Positions 1 to 8,458 of a stretch of 64,000 bases of DNA are shown here, in pieces. The stretch's first letter is position 1. Every line of letters begins with the position of its first letter. Position numbers and translations under genes: made by a program. A model generated the notes under the pieces. That model searched no databases, was not told the DNA's origin, and saw nothing but the letters and a program-made list of their open reading frames with translations. Source of the stretch: Sphingobium sp. (GTDB taxonomy: Bacteria > Pseudomonadota > Alphaproteobacteria > Sphingomonadales > Sphingomonadaceae); NCBI GenBank assembly GCA_017744605.1, contig JAGIAZ010000001.1, positions 424,062 through 488,061 on the forward strand, written 5' to 3'.

Positions 1-458
1 GCGGCGCCATCGGGCGCCGGCGTGGCCGGAGGCGGTGTGCGCCGGGCGCCTGCATCCCACTTGTTGTCATAGACGCGATCGCCCATCGACTGGAGATCGG
101 CCTCAAACTTGCGGCGACCATTGTCGAACGGGAGAAACTGCCCGCGCTGGTAGCGTTTCTCATAGGCGGCGATCAGCTCGTTCGCGATGCCGACAAGGCG
201 CTCGTTGCGCTCGCGCGCGGCCTTCAGCGCCACCTCAAGGTCCTGCTGGTTCGCCACCAGCGCGCGGAGCCGGACGATCTCCGCCTGCGCGGATACGAGA
301 TCCTCGCGGAGCGCGGTGTTCTGCGCGTCCGCGCTCAGCGTGGCAACATCCGGTGCCCCAGCAGCCGGCGCCGTCGTCTGGGCAAGCGCCGGGGCAGCAA
401 GAGCAGCCAGCCCAAGGAGGCCGCCGATGACGGCCGAAAAGAGAGCCTCGCGCCGCAT
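1..458 (-). CDS. Secreted coiled-coil protein, partial (C-terminus beyond window)
   Basis: An open frame runs from an ATG at 458 to the left edge without a stop, so 152 codons are visible and the C-terminus is missing. The start overlaps the stop of the porin gene by one base (TGATG), so it is translationally coupled as the last visible gene of the LuxR/TpsB/ExbBD/TonB/porin operon. Residues 1-26 form a signal peptide (hydrophobic run ending APALAQ). Residues about 38-85 are rich in Leu, Glu, Arg and Ala and look like a coiled coil; the remainder is polar. It is probably a periplasmic partner of the porin or of the TonB-like protein. I do not recognise a named family. Confidence 0.7.
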   Translation of the reverse strand, partial: MRREALFSAVIGGLLGLAALAAPALAQTTAPAAGAPDVATLSADAQNTALREDLVSAQAEIVRLRALVANQQDLEVALKAARERNERLVGIANELIAAYEKRYQRGQFLPFDNGRRKFEADLQSMGDRVYDNKWDAGARRTPPPATPAPDGA

Positions 459-2272
459 CAGAAGGCCAGGTTGAGATCGAGTTGCAGGACGTCGATCGCG
501 AACGGATCGCCGACGATCTCATTGGCGCTGAGCCAGCGCGCGCCGAGCACCACATTCTTGTACGGCGCCCAGGCGCCGCCGATGAAATAGCCCTTGGCGT
601 TGGTGCCGCCGAGATGGAAATCGCTGTCGGTGAAGGCGTCGGGCACCGCATCGCTGCCGAGGCGCTTGTAGCCAGCGTTGATCGCCCACGCGCCCCGATT
701 GGCGCGGCGCGGATTGATCGAGAACAGTTCAGGGTGACCGATCGAGAAATAACCGGCCCAAGCCTCGTTACTGCCGATCCAGCGCCCCGTGGCGCCAGTG
801 CCGCAAACGATGCCGCTCACGTTGGTAAGCGGACCGCCCGTCGGGCCTTCCTTACAGTCGTTCTGCGGATCGACGCCGAAATTGTACAGGAAATTGCCAG
901 TCAGCTTGGCCTGCACGCCCGCCGAGATCGGCACGGTGACGGAGCCGTTCAGATCCAGGACGCGGAAGGCATATTTCAGGCCGAAATATTGCGGCTCGAA
1001 CACCGGCGCTGCGCCTTTCTGCGCAATGTCGAAGGTCCGCAGGAACATGAGCGTGTTGCCCTTGGTCGGATTGAGCGGGATCAGACCATCGGTCGAACAG
1101 AAGGTGCTCGGGACATCGAGCGTGTAGACGTCGCATGGGTCGGAGAGATGACCACGCATATAGGTGAAATCGTGATAGGCGCCGGCCAGGCGGGCTTCGA
1201 TCCCGCCCGCGAACGTCTTGCCGATCTCGACCTGCCCGCTGAAGATGTAGCGGTCGCGGAAGTTGCGCTTGTTGAAGGCGCGCGACGGGAAATTGTCGTC
1301 GCCCGGATCGAGCGGAAACGCCCCGCCGCGCAGCGCGAACATGAAGTCATCGCCGTGGCCCAGGATCTTCGCCACGTCGATCTGCCCCGCCGCGCCATCG
1401 AACGCCAGGTCCGGGTCGTACATGAGATCGGTCGTGGTCAGCGGGTTGTCGAACCGGCCGACCCAGGCAGTGATACCGGGGATGATCTCCCCCTTTGCAT
1501 AAGCGAGCTGCAGCCACAGATCGCGCTTGCGCAGGCCACCCATCATCGTCGCGTTGGTCGAGATCGGGCCGGCATCATCACCGGTGGCGAGCTGGAACCC
1601 GAGCTGGAAGCGCTCGGCGACCGTCGCCTCGATACCGATGCGCGCGCGCGACTGGAACTTGCTCAGGCGGTTGTTGGTGGCGTTGAGCAGCGGGACGGCG
1701 AAAGGCGCCTTGGAAGTAATGTCGTGCGGCCCGGTCGCGTTGAATGCGGGAACGTCCACGATCTGGTTGGAATTGGTCTTGGCATAGAGGTCCGAGACCG
1801 AGCGCAGACGCAAATCCCCGGTCAGGCGAACATTGCGCACCCAGTCCGGCGCGGCCTCGCCGGGCGCGGCCCAATGCTCTTCCTTGGCCTGCGCCAGCAC
1901 CTCGTTGCGCAATTCTTCCTTGATCTGCGCGCGCACCGTCTCGGGCACATAGGGGACGCGAACGGTTCCGGCCGGCGGCGGCGGCAGCGCCGCCACGGCG
2001 ACGCCCGACGGCGCGGCGGCCTGGGCCTGGGCGGCGCGGACCTGCGTGGCTTCGGCCTGCGCCTGTGCCATCAGCGCGTCGCCCTTGTCCCGGGTCAAAA
2101 CGCCCTGCTCGACCAGAAGCCGGACAAGATTGACCATCGCGCTGTCCGACCGGGCGGTTGGCGTGACGGCAGCCTCCTGTGCAAGGGAGGGAGTACACCA
2201 TAGCAGGGTGACCACCGCCACGCTCGCGCCCAGCGTGCGACTCACAGGGCGACCTTTCAACCGAACAGACAT
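458..2272 (-). CDS. Putative outer-membrane porin with N-terminal coiled coil
   Basis: A 604-residue protein with a signal peptide (residues about 1-31, ending PSLAQ). A heptad-like segment follows (residues 45-85, VRLLVEQGVLTRDKGDALM and Ala/Gln/Glu repeats), then a long region of alternating hydrophobic and Gly/Asn residues typical of a beta barrel, ending LNLAF with the terminal Phe expected of outer-membrane proteins. This matches the 'putative porin' family (Porin_5 type), which carries such an N-terminal helix. It lies 19 bp after the TonB-like gene and overlaps the next gene by one base. The context suggests a barrel served by the ExbB-ExbD-TonB motor of the same operon; its substrate is unknown. 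Confidence 0.8.
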   Translation of the reverse strand: MSVRLKGRPVSRTLGASVAVVTLLWCTPSLAQEAAVTPTARSDSAMVNLVRLLVEQGVLTRDKGDALMAQAQAEATQVRAAQAQAAAPSGVAVAALPPPPAGTVRVPYVPETVRAQIKEELRNEVLAQAKEEHWAAPGEAAPDWVRNVRLTGDLRLRSVSDLYAKTNSNQIVDVPAFNATGPHDITSKAPFAVPLLNATNNRLSKFQSRARIGIEATVAERFQLGFQLATGDDAGPISTNATMMGGLRKRDLWLQLAYAKGEIIPGITAWVGRFDNPLTTTDLMYDPDLAFDGAAGQIDVAKILGHGDDFMFALRGGAFPLDPGDDNFPSRAFNKRNFRDRYIFSGQVEIGKTFAGGIEARLAGAYHDFTYMRGHLSDPCDVYTLDVPSTFCSTDGLIPLNPTKGNTLMFLRTFDIAQKGAAPVFEPQYFGLKYAFRVLDLNGSVTVPISAGVQAKLTGNFLYNFGVDPQNDCKEGPTGGPLTNVSGIVCGTGATGRWIGSNEAWAGYFSIGHPELFSINPRRANRGAWAINAGYKRLGSDAVPDAFTDSDFHLGGTNAKGYFIGGAWAPYKNVVLGARWLSANEIVGDPFAIDVLQLDLNLAF

Positions 2273-2291
2273 CCAAGAACCCCTTCTGATT

Positions 2292-3023
2292 TCAGTAGGC
2301 GCGGCGGCCGCGCACGGTGACTTTCTGCGGAAACTCCATCGCCGCCGGCGGGGGATTGAGCCCGCGCACGGCGGCGAGGATCGCCGCGAGTTTCTTCATG
2401 GTTTCGTCGTCGCTCCGGCCGCGTCCGGAGAGGAACTGAACCCCGGTGACGCGTCCGTCGGGCGTGACGTTGAGCGTGAAATCGGCCGAAAAAACGAGGC
2501 GGCTGAGCTTCTCGTCATCCTGCACCCGCTCCTGGAGCGCCGAGCTCAGGTAGCGGCGATAGAAGGCCTCGCTCATGCCCCCGCCGCCCGCAGCCGCGCC
2601 GCAATTGGTGCCAAGGCAAGTACCGCCGCCGCCCGGCGCACCGATGCCGCCGCCATTGCCGGCGCGCAGGCCGTAGCTATCGGTGCCAGCCTGCGCGGGC
2701 GCGTTGATCGAGACCGGCGCAGCCTGCTGCTGAGGCGTCTTCGGGGCTTCCACCGGCGACGGCTGAGGCTGTTCGGTGGGTTCGGGCGGTTTCTCTTTCG
2801 GCTCCGGCGGTGGCGGCGGAGGAGGCGGTGGCGGGGGCAACGGCACTACGTCGACCATCGACTTTGGGTCTTCGGTGATGCTGACCCCGCGAACCGCTGT
2901 GAGCTGATGATAGACGTACCATGCGAACGCGACGACAAGCAGCGCCCCGATCGCCCAGAGCAGGATGCTCATGAGCCGGCTCGAGCGCTCGGGCTCGAAC
3001 TGGTCGAAGGTCGGCGCGCTCAT
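2292..3023 (-). CDS. TonB-like energy transducer
   Basis: A 243-residue protein with one N-terminal transmembrane helix (residues about 18-38). A periplasmic Pro-rich linker follows (a run of more than ten Pro, then Pro/Glu/Lys repeats, residues 62-105), then a Gly-rich segment and a C-terminal alpha/beta domain (residues 150-243: FTLNVTPDGRVTGVQFLSG) resembling the TonB C-terminal domain. It would carry proton-motive energy from ExbB/ExbD to an outer-membrane partner. It lies between exbD (26 bp upstream) and the porin gene. Two Cys (CLGTNC) in the linker are unusual for TonB. The partner is probably encoded in the same operon, either the porin or the TpsB-like protein. Confidence 0.82.
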   Translation of the reverse strand: MSAPTFDQFEPERSSRLMSILLWAIGALLVVAFAWYVYHQLTAVRGVSITEDPKSMVDVVPLPPPPPPPPPPPEPKEKPPEPTEQPQPSPVEAPKTPQQQAAPVSINAPAQAGTDSYGLRAGNGGGIGAPGGGGTCLGTNCGAAAGGGGMSEAFYRRYLSSALQERVQDDEKLSRLVFSADFTLNVTPDGRVTGVQFLSGRGRSDDETMKKLAAILAAVRGLNPPPAAMEFPQKVTVRGRRAY

Positions 3024-3048
3024 CGCCTGTCCTCACCCGCACGCCTGG

Positions 3049-3591
3049 TCATGCCGCGGCACTCTCACGAGCAAAGGACGTTCCGCCCCTGCTTTCCCGT
3101 CGCGTCCACGCGCGGCCCGCCGGGGCACTCGCGCGGGCGAAGCGCATGCCGCTCCGGCGCCCGATATCCACTTGCGATGTCTGGATCGGGCCCGTCTGCT
3201 TGCCCGTCGCCAGACCGATCTTGCTGAGGTCGAGCTGGCGGCAGAGGTCGAGCACCTCGGCCACCTTGCCGTATTGCGCCGTCTGATCGCCCTTGAGCGT
3301 AATCGGTACGTCCGGATTACTGGCCTTGGCGTTGCGGAGCCGCGCTTCGAGATCGGCCATCGTCACCGCAACAGCGTCCACGTAAATCTGACCATCAGCC
3401 GTCACAGTAATCGCGATCGTCTTCGGCTGGGCCAGGCTCTGCGCCGCGCTCGCCTTCGGCAAATCGACCTTGATCCCCTGGATCTGCATCGACGCCATCA
3501 GGACGAAAATGATGAGGAGCACCATCATCACGTCGACCATCGGCGTGATGTTGATGTCGTCGTATGCTTTGCGACCTTTGTTGATTTGCAT
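3049..3591 (-). CDS. exbD: ExbD/TolR-type proton-channel subunit
   Basis: A 180-residue protein with a short cytoplasmic N-terminus, then one transmembrane helix carrying the conserved acidic residue (NITPMVDVMMVLLIIFVL, Asp at about residue 20). That residue is essential for proton flow in ExbD/TolR/MotB-type stators. The periplasmic domain (residues 45-135) contains the usual ITLKGD and GKVAEVLDLCR stretches. The last 40 residues are Arg/Ala/Gly-rich, longer than standard ExbD (about 140 residues) and of unknown use. It lies directly after the ExbB fusion gene (24 bp) and before the TonB-like gene, so the three form a complete energising unit. Confidence 0.9.
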   Translation of the reverse strand: MQINKGRKAYDDINITPMVDVMMVLLIIFVLMASMQIQGIKVDLPKASAAQSLAQPKTIAITVTADGQIYVDAVAVTMADLEARLRNAKASNPDVPITLKGDQTAQYGKVAEVLDLCRQLDLSKIGLATGKQTGPIQTSQVDIGRRSGMRFARASAPAGRAWTRRESRGGTSFARESAAA

Positions 3592-3615
3592 GGCCGTTCT
3601 CCCCCGCCGCGCCCG

Positions 3616-5403
3616 TTATTCCGCGGTCTGCAGCGCCGGCGTCGGGCTGCCCTCGGTCTGCATTTCGGCAAGGCGGGTGATGAGGCGGTCGACGAACACG
3701 CGCATCTCATCCGAGAGCGCCGAAATTCGACTGTTGAGGTAGTTGTAGCCGAAGAGGGCCGGGATCGCGCAGGCGAGGCCCGCGATCGTCGCCATCAATG
3801 CCGCGGCCATGCCCGGCGCGATCGCCGTCACGTTGACGTCGCCCGACATGGCCACGCCGCCGAACGTGTTCATCACGCCCAGCACCGTGCCGAGCAGGCC
3901 GATGAAGGGTCCGCCCGAAATCGCGATGGTAAGCAGCACCAGCCAGCTATCGAGCTTCTGGTTCTCTTCGACCACCACGGCATCGACCGCGGCGCGCATC
4001 GCCTCGACGCTTTCGCCCGAGAGCGGGCGCGTGCCGCGCACTTGCCGCCGAACCTCCAGCTCTTCGATGCCGGTTTCATAGAGCCTGCCAAGCGGGGCTT
4101 GCTCGATTACCGCGAGCTCTCCGGCGCCGACGCCGTTGACGTCCTTCATGGGCACGAGATGCTCATGGAGCGACCGGAACCGCTTCATGAACACGCGGTT
4201 CGCGCGCACGGCACGGCCGACATAGCGCGCCTTGGACACGATCACGGCGATCGCGATCACCAGAATCCCCATGCAGAGCGTGATGATGCCGATGTCGATC
4301 GCTTCGATCTTGCCCAGCACGAAGAAGAAGGTGCCGCCGCCCGCGCTCTGCCGCTCGGCCTTATCGGCCACCGCGACGAGCTTGTTGTTCGGACCCTCGG
4401 CCTGCGCGTTGGCAAGGATCATCGCCGCCGGACGCGCGACCTTGGAAAGGCGGACCTCGTCCAGCTCGCCGGAGAACGGCCGTCCAGGCGCTCCGCCCAG
4501 CGAGATTGGACCGGCCAGCGCCGGAAGCGGCCCTGCCCCCTTCCCCGCCTCGACGCCGTTCACGTAGAGGCGATATCCCTCAGCATCAGCGACGAAGCCC
4601 AGATGCGCCCATTCTCCAGCCTTGAGCGCCGCACCCGCCTGAACCCGCTGCTCGCCCACCAGCGCGAAGGGCGTTCCGTTCGAAAGACCAAGGATCAGCG
4701 AGCCGCGCGCAAAAACGGCCTGCTCGCCATTCGGTTGTTCCGGCTTGACCCAGGCTTCGATCGTGACCGGCGCGCCGGCCGCCATCGCCAGCGACGGCGA
4801 GTCCGGAACGATCAGTTCGCCCTGGCCCTGGAAACGGGCGGCGCGGGCGATGATGCCATTTTCATCGCTCGCGGGAGCGGCGTTCTGCGCGTTGTTGCGA
4901 TTGGCGGTGAGGTCCGCCACGGCCTTACCGGCTGTCTCGCTGAAATGATAAGCGGCGACGGTGTCGGAATCATAGGTGCCCGCGACATTGCTTCCCGCCG
5001 GTGCGTTCTTGTTGCCGAAATAGATCCACAACTGGCGCTTTTCGCCGCCACTGAGATTGGGAACCGATACCCACAGCATCGCGAGATTATTGGATGCGTC
5101 ATATCGCTCGATATGGAACGGCAGCGGCGTCTTGCCGTCGGTATCGACGACGCGCAGGTCGGCGCCGTTATCGAGCGCATCGCTGAACGTGAAGTTGCCG
5201 TCATGCAGGCGAACCAGCAGCACGGTCCGGCCGATCGCGCCGCTCAGATTGCCGCCGGTCGGCGTGGCGTCGACCGTCACGGCGCGCCGGTACGGCCAAT
5301 CCTTGTTCCACCAACCCGAGCTTTGCGCATAGGCTGGCGCGGAGATCGCGAACATGGCGATCAGCCAGGTTAGAATTAGTCGGAACACAGCACGTACCCC
5401 CAT
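3616..5403 (-). CDS. DUF2341-LamG-ExbB/TolQ fusion protein
   Basis: A 595-residue protein. A signal peptide (residues 1-26, PAYAQ) is followed by a DUF2341-like domain (residues about 30-130, starting WWNKDWPYRRAVTVD). Next comes a concanavalin/LamG-like domain (residues 145-320; AYHFSE, IEAWVKP, GELDEVRLS). The C-terminal half is a MotA/TolQ/ExbB channel with transmembrane helices at about 360-390, 485-510 and 530-555, including the conserved GGPFIGLLGTVLGVMNTF and APGMAAALMATIAGL. A typical ExbB is about 240 residues and lacks the periplasmic lectin-like half. The fusion could link ligand or polymer sensing to gating of the proton channel (inference). It is co-transcribed with exbD. Confidence 0.88.
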   Translation of the reverse strand: MGVRAVFRLILTWLIAMFAISAPAYAQSSGWWNKDWPYRRAVTVDATPTGGNLSGAIGRTVLLVRLHDGNFTFSDALDNGADLRVVDTDGKTPLPFHIERYDASNNLAMLWVSVPNLSGGEKRQLWIYFGNKNAPAGSNVAGTYDSDTVAAYHFSETAGKAVADLTANRNNAQNAAPASDENGIIARAARFQGQGELIVPDSPSLAMAAGAPVTIEAWVKPEQPNGEQAVFARGSLILGLSNGTPFALVGEQRVQAGAALKAGEWAHLGFVADAEGYRLYVNGVEAGKGAGPLPALAGPISLGGAPGRPFSGELDEVRLSKVARPAAMILANAQAEGPNNKLVAVADKAERQSAGGGTFFFVLGKIEAIDIGIITLCMGILVIAIAVIVSKARYVGRAVRANRVFMKRFRSLHEHLVPMKDVNGVGAGELAVIEQAPLGRLYETGIEELEVRRQVRGTRPLSGESVEAMRAAVDAVVVEENQKLDSWLVLLTIAISGGPFIGLLGTVLGVMNTFGGVAMSGDVNVTAIAPGMAAALMATIAGLACAIPALFGYNYLNSRISALSDEMRVFVDRLITRLAEMQTEGSPTPALQTAE

Positions 5404-5412
5404 CTTCTAAAA

Positions 5413-7218
5413 TTAAAATTCGCCTTTGAGCGAAAAGCCGTAGCGCGGGTCCCCACGCCTCGAGACAGGCCCATTCCGAAGCGGCACGCCGATCAGGAAT
5501 TCACCCGTTAAAGTCTTGAAAAGCCGGTAGCGCACACCGGCGCCGACGCTTGCGATCCGGAAGCTCGGCGTCTGGCCGAGGGCCGGCGCGCGAACGCGCG
5601 CGTAGCCGAAGTCCGCGAAGCTGTAGAAGCGAAGCTGGTCGAGATACGGCCCGGTATATTGGCCCAGATCGGGCAACTGGCCTTCGATCGAGCTGATGAA
5701 CCCGTTATCGCCAACCGCTTCGGAGACATAATAGCCCCGGACGTTGGTCATGCCGCCGATACCGAACTGCTCGTTGGTGACGAGCGGCGAGTCCGCGAAC
5801 TGCCCCGCGAGCCGAAGCGCCAAGACATAGTCGCCCTGGAAGGTACGCGAATAATTCGCGTCCAGGTTGAAATGGACGAAATTCTCGTTCGCGTTGAACG
5901 AGCGCCCGCGCAGAAAGTCGACCGGCACGCCGACGCCGCCGTCCGGCAGATCGCACGTCGGGGCGTTGCCTGGGTCGGCCTTGCCGATGCTCTCGCACTT
6001 GGTCTGCTTGATGACGCGGAAGCCCGCGGTCGCGCCCAGCGTCAGGCCGTAGCTCTCATTCTCGCTGGAGCCGGCCAAGGTATATTCGGCCACCAGCGGG
6101 ATGTAGCGGATCGGCGCCGGGTCGAGCGGTTTGTCTTCCAGGAAGATGCGCTCGTTGAAATCCTTGAAATCGAGCCCGAAGCTGATCTGCTGGAACGTCT
6201 CGCTCGGCAGCCGGTAAACGGCGCGCGCGCCGATCTGGAAACCGTCGCCCAGAACATTGGTGCCGCCAAGCGCCGCGACATTGCTGTTCGAGGTGTAGCC
6301 GTAGATCAGGAACGACCAAGGCGTGCCGACCAGCGGCGCATTGTACGACCCGGAGAATACCTCGCTCTGGTTGCGATTCTGCGGCGCGACCGAATAGGTG
6401 AGCGAAAGCGTATGCCCCGCCCCCCACAGGTCGGTGTGTCGAACCGTCGCCGCCAGCCGCAGCGGCTCCGTCGACGGGCTGTTGTCGTTGTTGAGGTCGA
6501 GCGAGGCATGGAGCGGCCGGCTGTCGTCGACCTTGAGATCGACATCGAGCGTGCCGGGAACCTGGCCGGGCGTGAACTTGGGCTCGACCGTGCGGTCGGC
6601 CACGCGGTTTGCCTGCTGGATGTCGCGCTGAAGCGCCTTGAAATCGATCGGCTGCCCTTCGGCGAGCGATGGCACCTGCGCGCGCACCACCGAAAGCGCG
6701 TGATGCTTGGATCCCACCACGCGCACGCGGCCGACGGGCGTCTCGTTGACGGCGATCTGGACGACGCCCTGCGAAAAGGTCTCCTCGGGCTGGACCGGGA
6801 TATCGACCAGCACGCCCTCATAGCCCTTGGCCGCATAGGCATCCTGAAGCGCCTTTTGCGCCGCCATGACATCCTGATTGGTGCGATCGGGGCCGAGGAA
6901 GGGATAGATGATCTTTTCGATTTCGGCGGATGAAAGCTTGGTCGTCCCCGAGACGTCGATCGCCGCGATCATGAACTGGTTCGGCGCCCGCCGGGGCTCG
7001 GCGGACCGCGCCTCGGGCGAAGGAGCGGCCGGAGCATCCTGCGCGGCAACGGCCGTGGGAATGCAGGATGCTCCGACCACCAGGGCCGCGGCCAGCCTCA
7101 AGCGCACGCGCAGGGGGGAACGCTTGCGAGAGGCATTGGCCGCGACTGGCTCTGCGGCGGCGAGGCTGGCCTCGCGCCGTTGGACGGCAATAAGCATAGG
7201 AACGCTGAGGTCTCGCAT
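5413..7218 (-). CDS. TpsB/ShlB-family outer-membrane transporter
   Basis: A 601-residue protein with a long N-terminal extension and signal sequence (hydrophobic residues 39-59, AAQDA). POTRA domains follow at about 80-155 (FMIAAIDVSGTTKLS) and 157-235 (GRVRVVGS), then a 16-strand barrel ending KGEF with the C-terminal Phe. The loop-6 motif of Omp85/TpsB proteins is present as NVRGYY at about residue 500. TpsB proteins secrete a TpsA exoprotein through the outer membrane; no TpsA with a haemagglutination-type N-domain is visible in the window. It is followed after 9 bp by the ExbB fusion, so it is part of a TonB-energised operon, unlike ordinary two-partner secretion, which needs no ExbBD. 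Confidence 0.85.
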   Translation of the reverse strand: MRDLSVPMLIAVQRREASLAAAEPVAANASRKRSPLRVRLRLAAALVVGASCIPTAVAAQDAPAAPSPEARSAEPRRAPNQFMIAAIDVSGTTKLSSAEIEKIIYPFLGPDRTNQDVMAAQKALQDAYAAKGYEGVLVDIPVQPEETFSQGVVQIAVNETPVGRVRVVGSKHHALSVVRAQVPSLAEGQPIDFKALQRDIQQANRVADRTVEPKFTPGQVPGTLDVDLKVDDSRPLHASLDLNNDNSPSTEPLRLAATVRHTDLWGAGHTLSLTYSVAPQNRNQSEVFSGSYNAPLVGTPWSFLIYGYTSNSNVAALGGTNVLGDGFQIGARAVYRLPSETFQQISFGLDFKDFNERIFLEDKPLDPAPIRYIPLVAEYTLAGSSENESYGLTLGATAGFRVIKQTKCESIGKADPGNAPTCDLPDGGVGVPVDFLRGRSFNANENFVHFNLDANYSRTFQGDYVLALRLAGQFADSPLVTNEQFGIGGMTNVRGYYVSEAVGDNGFISSIEGQLPDLGQYTGPYLDQLRFYSFADFGYARVRAPALGQTPSFRIASVGAGVRYRLFKTLTGEFLIGVPLRNGPVSRRGDPRYGFSLKGEF

Positions 7219-7219
7219 A

Positions 7220-8020
7220 TCAGATTTGGATCAGGCCGGAGGAGAGAGCGATCGCGACGGCATGCACCCGGTTCGCCGCACCGAGTTTGCTGACGATGTT
7301 TTCGAAGTGGAGTTCCACCGTTCGTTTCCCGATACCGAGGTACCGGGCGGCCTCGAGCGGCTTCGCGCCCGCAGCCGCAAGGCGGAGGCAGGCCAGTTCC
7401 TTGTCGGTCAGCGGGTCCGCCGGCGCCGTGCTTGGCGGTATGATATCCTTGGCGCTGCCATGGAAGCCGATCGCGTGGAACAGGAGGGCCTGAGCCTCGA
7501 GCCGCATAAGCGCCGCGATGTCGTCGGCCGCACGCCCGAGGAGGGTAAGATAGGCCGGCCCCGACAGATAATCCTGGACCGGAATGGCGATGCCGGCGGC
7601 AACGCCCCGCACACGCTCCACGCTGAGCCAGGAGCGATGCTCGTCCGGCAGTTCCAGATTGTCCTTGGTGTTCCAGCCGAAAGGCAGGAGGCCGCGGATC
7701 GCTTGCTGGGCGGATGGATCGCCGGCCCGCCAAGGATCGGCCTCCTCCCCCAGCGAGGACAGAAAACGCAGCGGCGGGCGCTCTGACTGCCGCCCTTCCC
7801 CAAGGCTATGACCGATATGCGTGTATCGCGCGCCGGAGAACCCGAATGCGGCCGCGAAACGGTGAAGCCATGCACGAAGGTCCGACGGCAAGCTCGCGCC
7901 GCCCAGATCGTGCCCGTCAACCATACCGAGAGCACGCGGAAGCTCCGCGGCCCATACCGGAAAATTTCCGGCGAGCCACGCCCCCCCCTCCTGGTACTCG
8001 ACGGCACCGCCCACGAACAT
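7220..8020 (-). CDS. LuxR-family solo regulator 1
   Basis: A 266-residue regulator. The N-terminal domain (residues 25-180) resembles the autoinducer-binding fold: ARYTHIG, then DP followed about ten residues later by PFGW, then AAGIAIPVQD. The C-terminal LuxR-type helix-turn-helix spans about residues 200-262 (LTDKELACLRLAAAG, GKRTVELHFENIVSKLG). No luxI is present, so it is a LuxR solo. It lies one base before the TpsB gene and is the probable first gene of that operon. It is a paralogue of the regulator at 17052-17876 (both have LRAWL, GARY, PVQD and GPAYL). The shared upstream element lies 33 bp before the ATG. Confidence 0.85.
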   Translation of the reverse strand: MFVGGAVEYQEGGAWLAGNFPVWAAELPRALGMVDGHDLGGASLPSDLRAWLHRFAAAFGFSGARYTHIGHSLGEGRQSERPPLRFLSSLGEEADPWRAGDPSAQQAIRGLLPFGWNTKDNLELPDEHRSWLSVERVRGVAAGIAIPVQDYLSGPAYLTLLGRAADDIAALMRLEAQALLFHAIGFHGSAKDIIPPSTAPADPLTDKELACLRLAAAGAKPLEAARYLGIGKRTVELHFENIVSKLGAANRVHAVAIALSSGLIQI

Positions 8021-8052
8021 TCAGCTTGCCCCCAACTTGCTCCTGTTACTTG

Positions 8053-8103
8053 GACACATCGAGGCAGGGATTCTGGCAAAACCAAATGTGACACTTTTGA
8101 CGT
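8053..8103 (-). promoter_or_regulatory. Conserved upstream element, copy 1 (LuxR solo 1)
   Basis: Read on the minus strand the block has AAAAGTGT, then TTTTGCCA, then exactly 12 variable bases, then CGATGTGTC, 33 bp before the LuxR ATG. The same parts with the same 12-base gap occur at 17894-17943 and 30138-30188, each upstream of a minus-strand operon. The constant spacing suggests a promoter for an alternative sigma factor or a regulator site; it is not a clear palindrome. Confidence 0.6.
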
Positions 8104-8458
8104 TAAATCGTCATAAATATTTCATATTACGCTTCACACAAGCGTTATATAGCCATCAGGTACTAGATCGTTACTTAACTAACACCATATTGGTAGCATT
8201 TTTTAGAAAAAAATATTTTTTCATAGAACACAATTAGGAAGATAATCACCATTTATTATTTCTATATTAAACAGAAGACTCCGATCGTCATCACAAAAGC
8301 GCGGCTTCATGGGACGCCATGCGGCCAAAGGTAATCCGGAATGAGCGTGAATAGCTGAATCGCGAAAGCTGCATATGATAGAAAAATATCCGGCATCGCC
8401 ACTCCCCGAGCGCCTTGATGCTCGTCACCGACGCCGTCGGCTTCTATCCTCGCGGCAA
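8104..8458. other. AT-rich intergenic region
   Basis: Positions 8104-8290 are strikingly AT-rich (runs such as TTTTTTAGAAAAAAATATT) in an otherwise GC-rich window. No convincing gene is present. The region separates the minus-strand LuxR/TpsB operon from the plus-strand STN/TonB gene and probably holds divergent promoters or a nucleoid-protein binding site. Confidence 0.5.

Noticed and set aside
482..2203. Plus-strand frame of 573 codons, also 2965-5373 and 5659-6933
   Set aside because: Shadows of the porin, ExbB/ExbD and TpsB genes, with Arg/Glu-rich composition typical of antisense frames.
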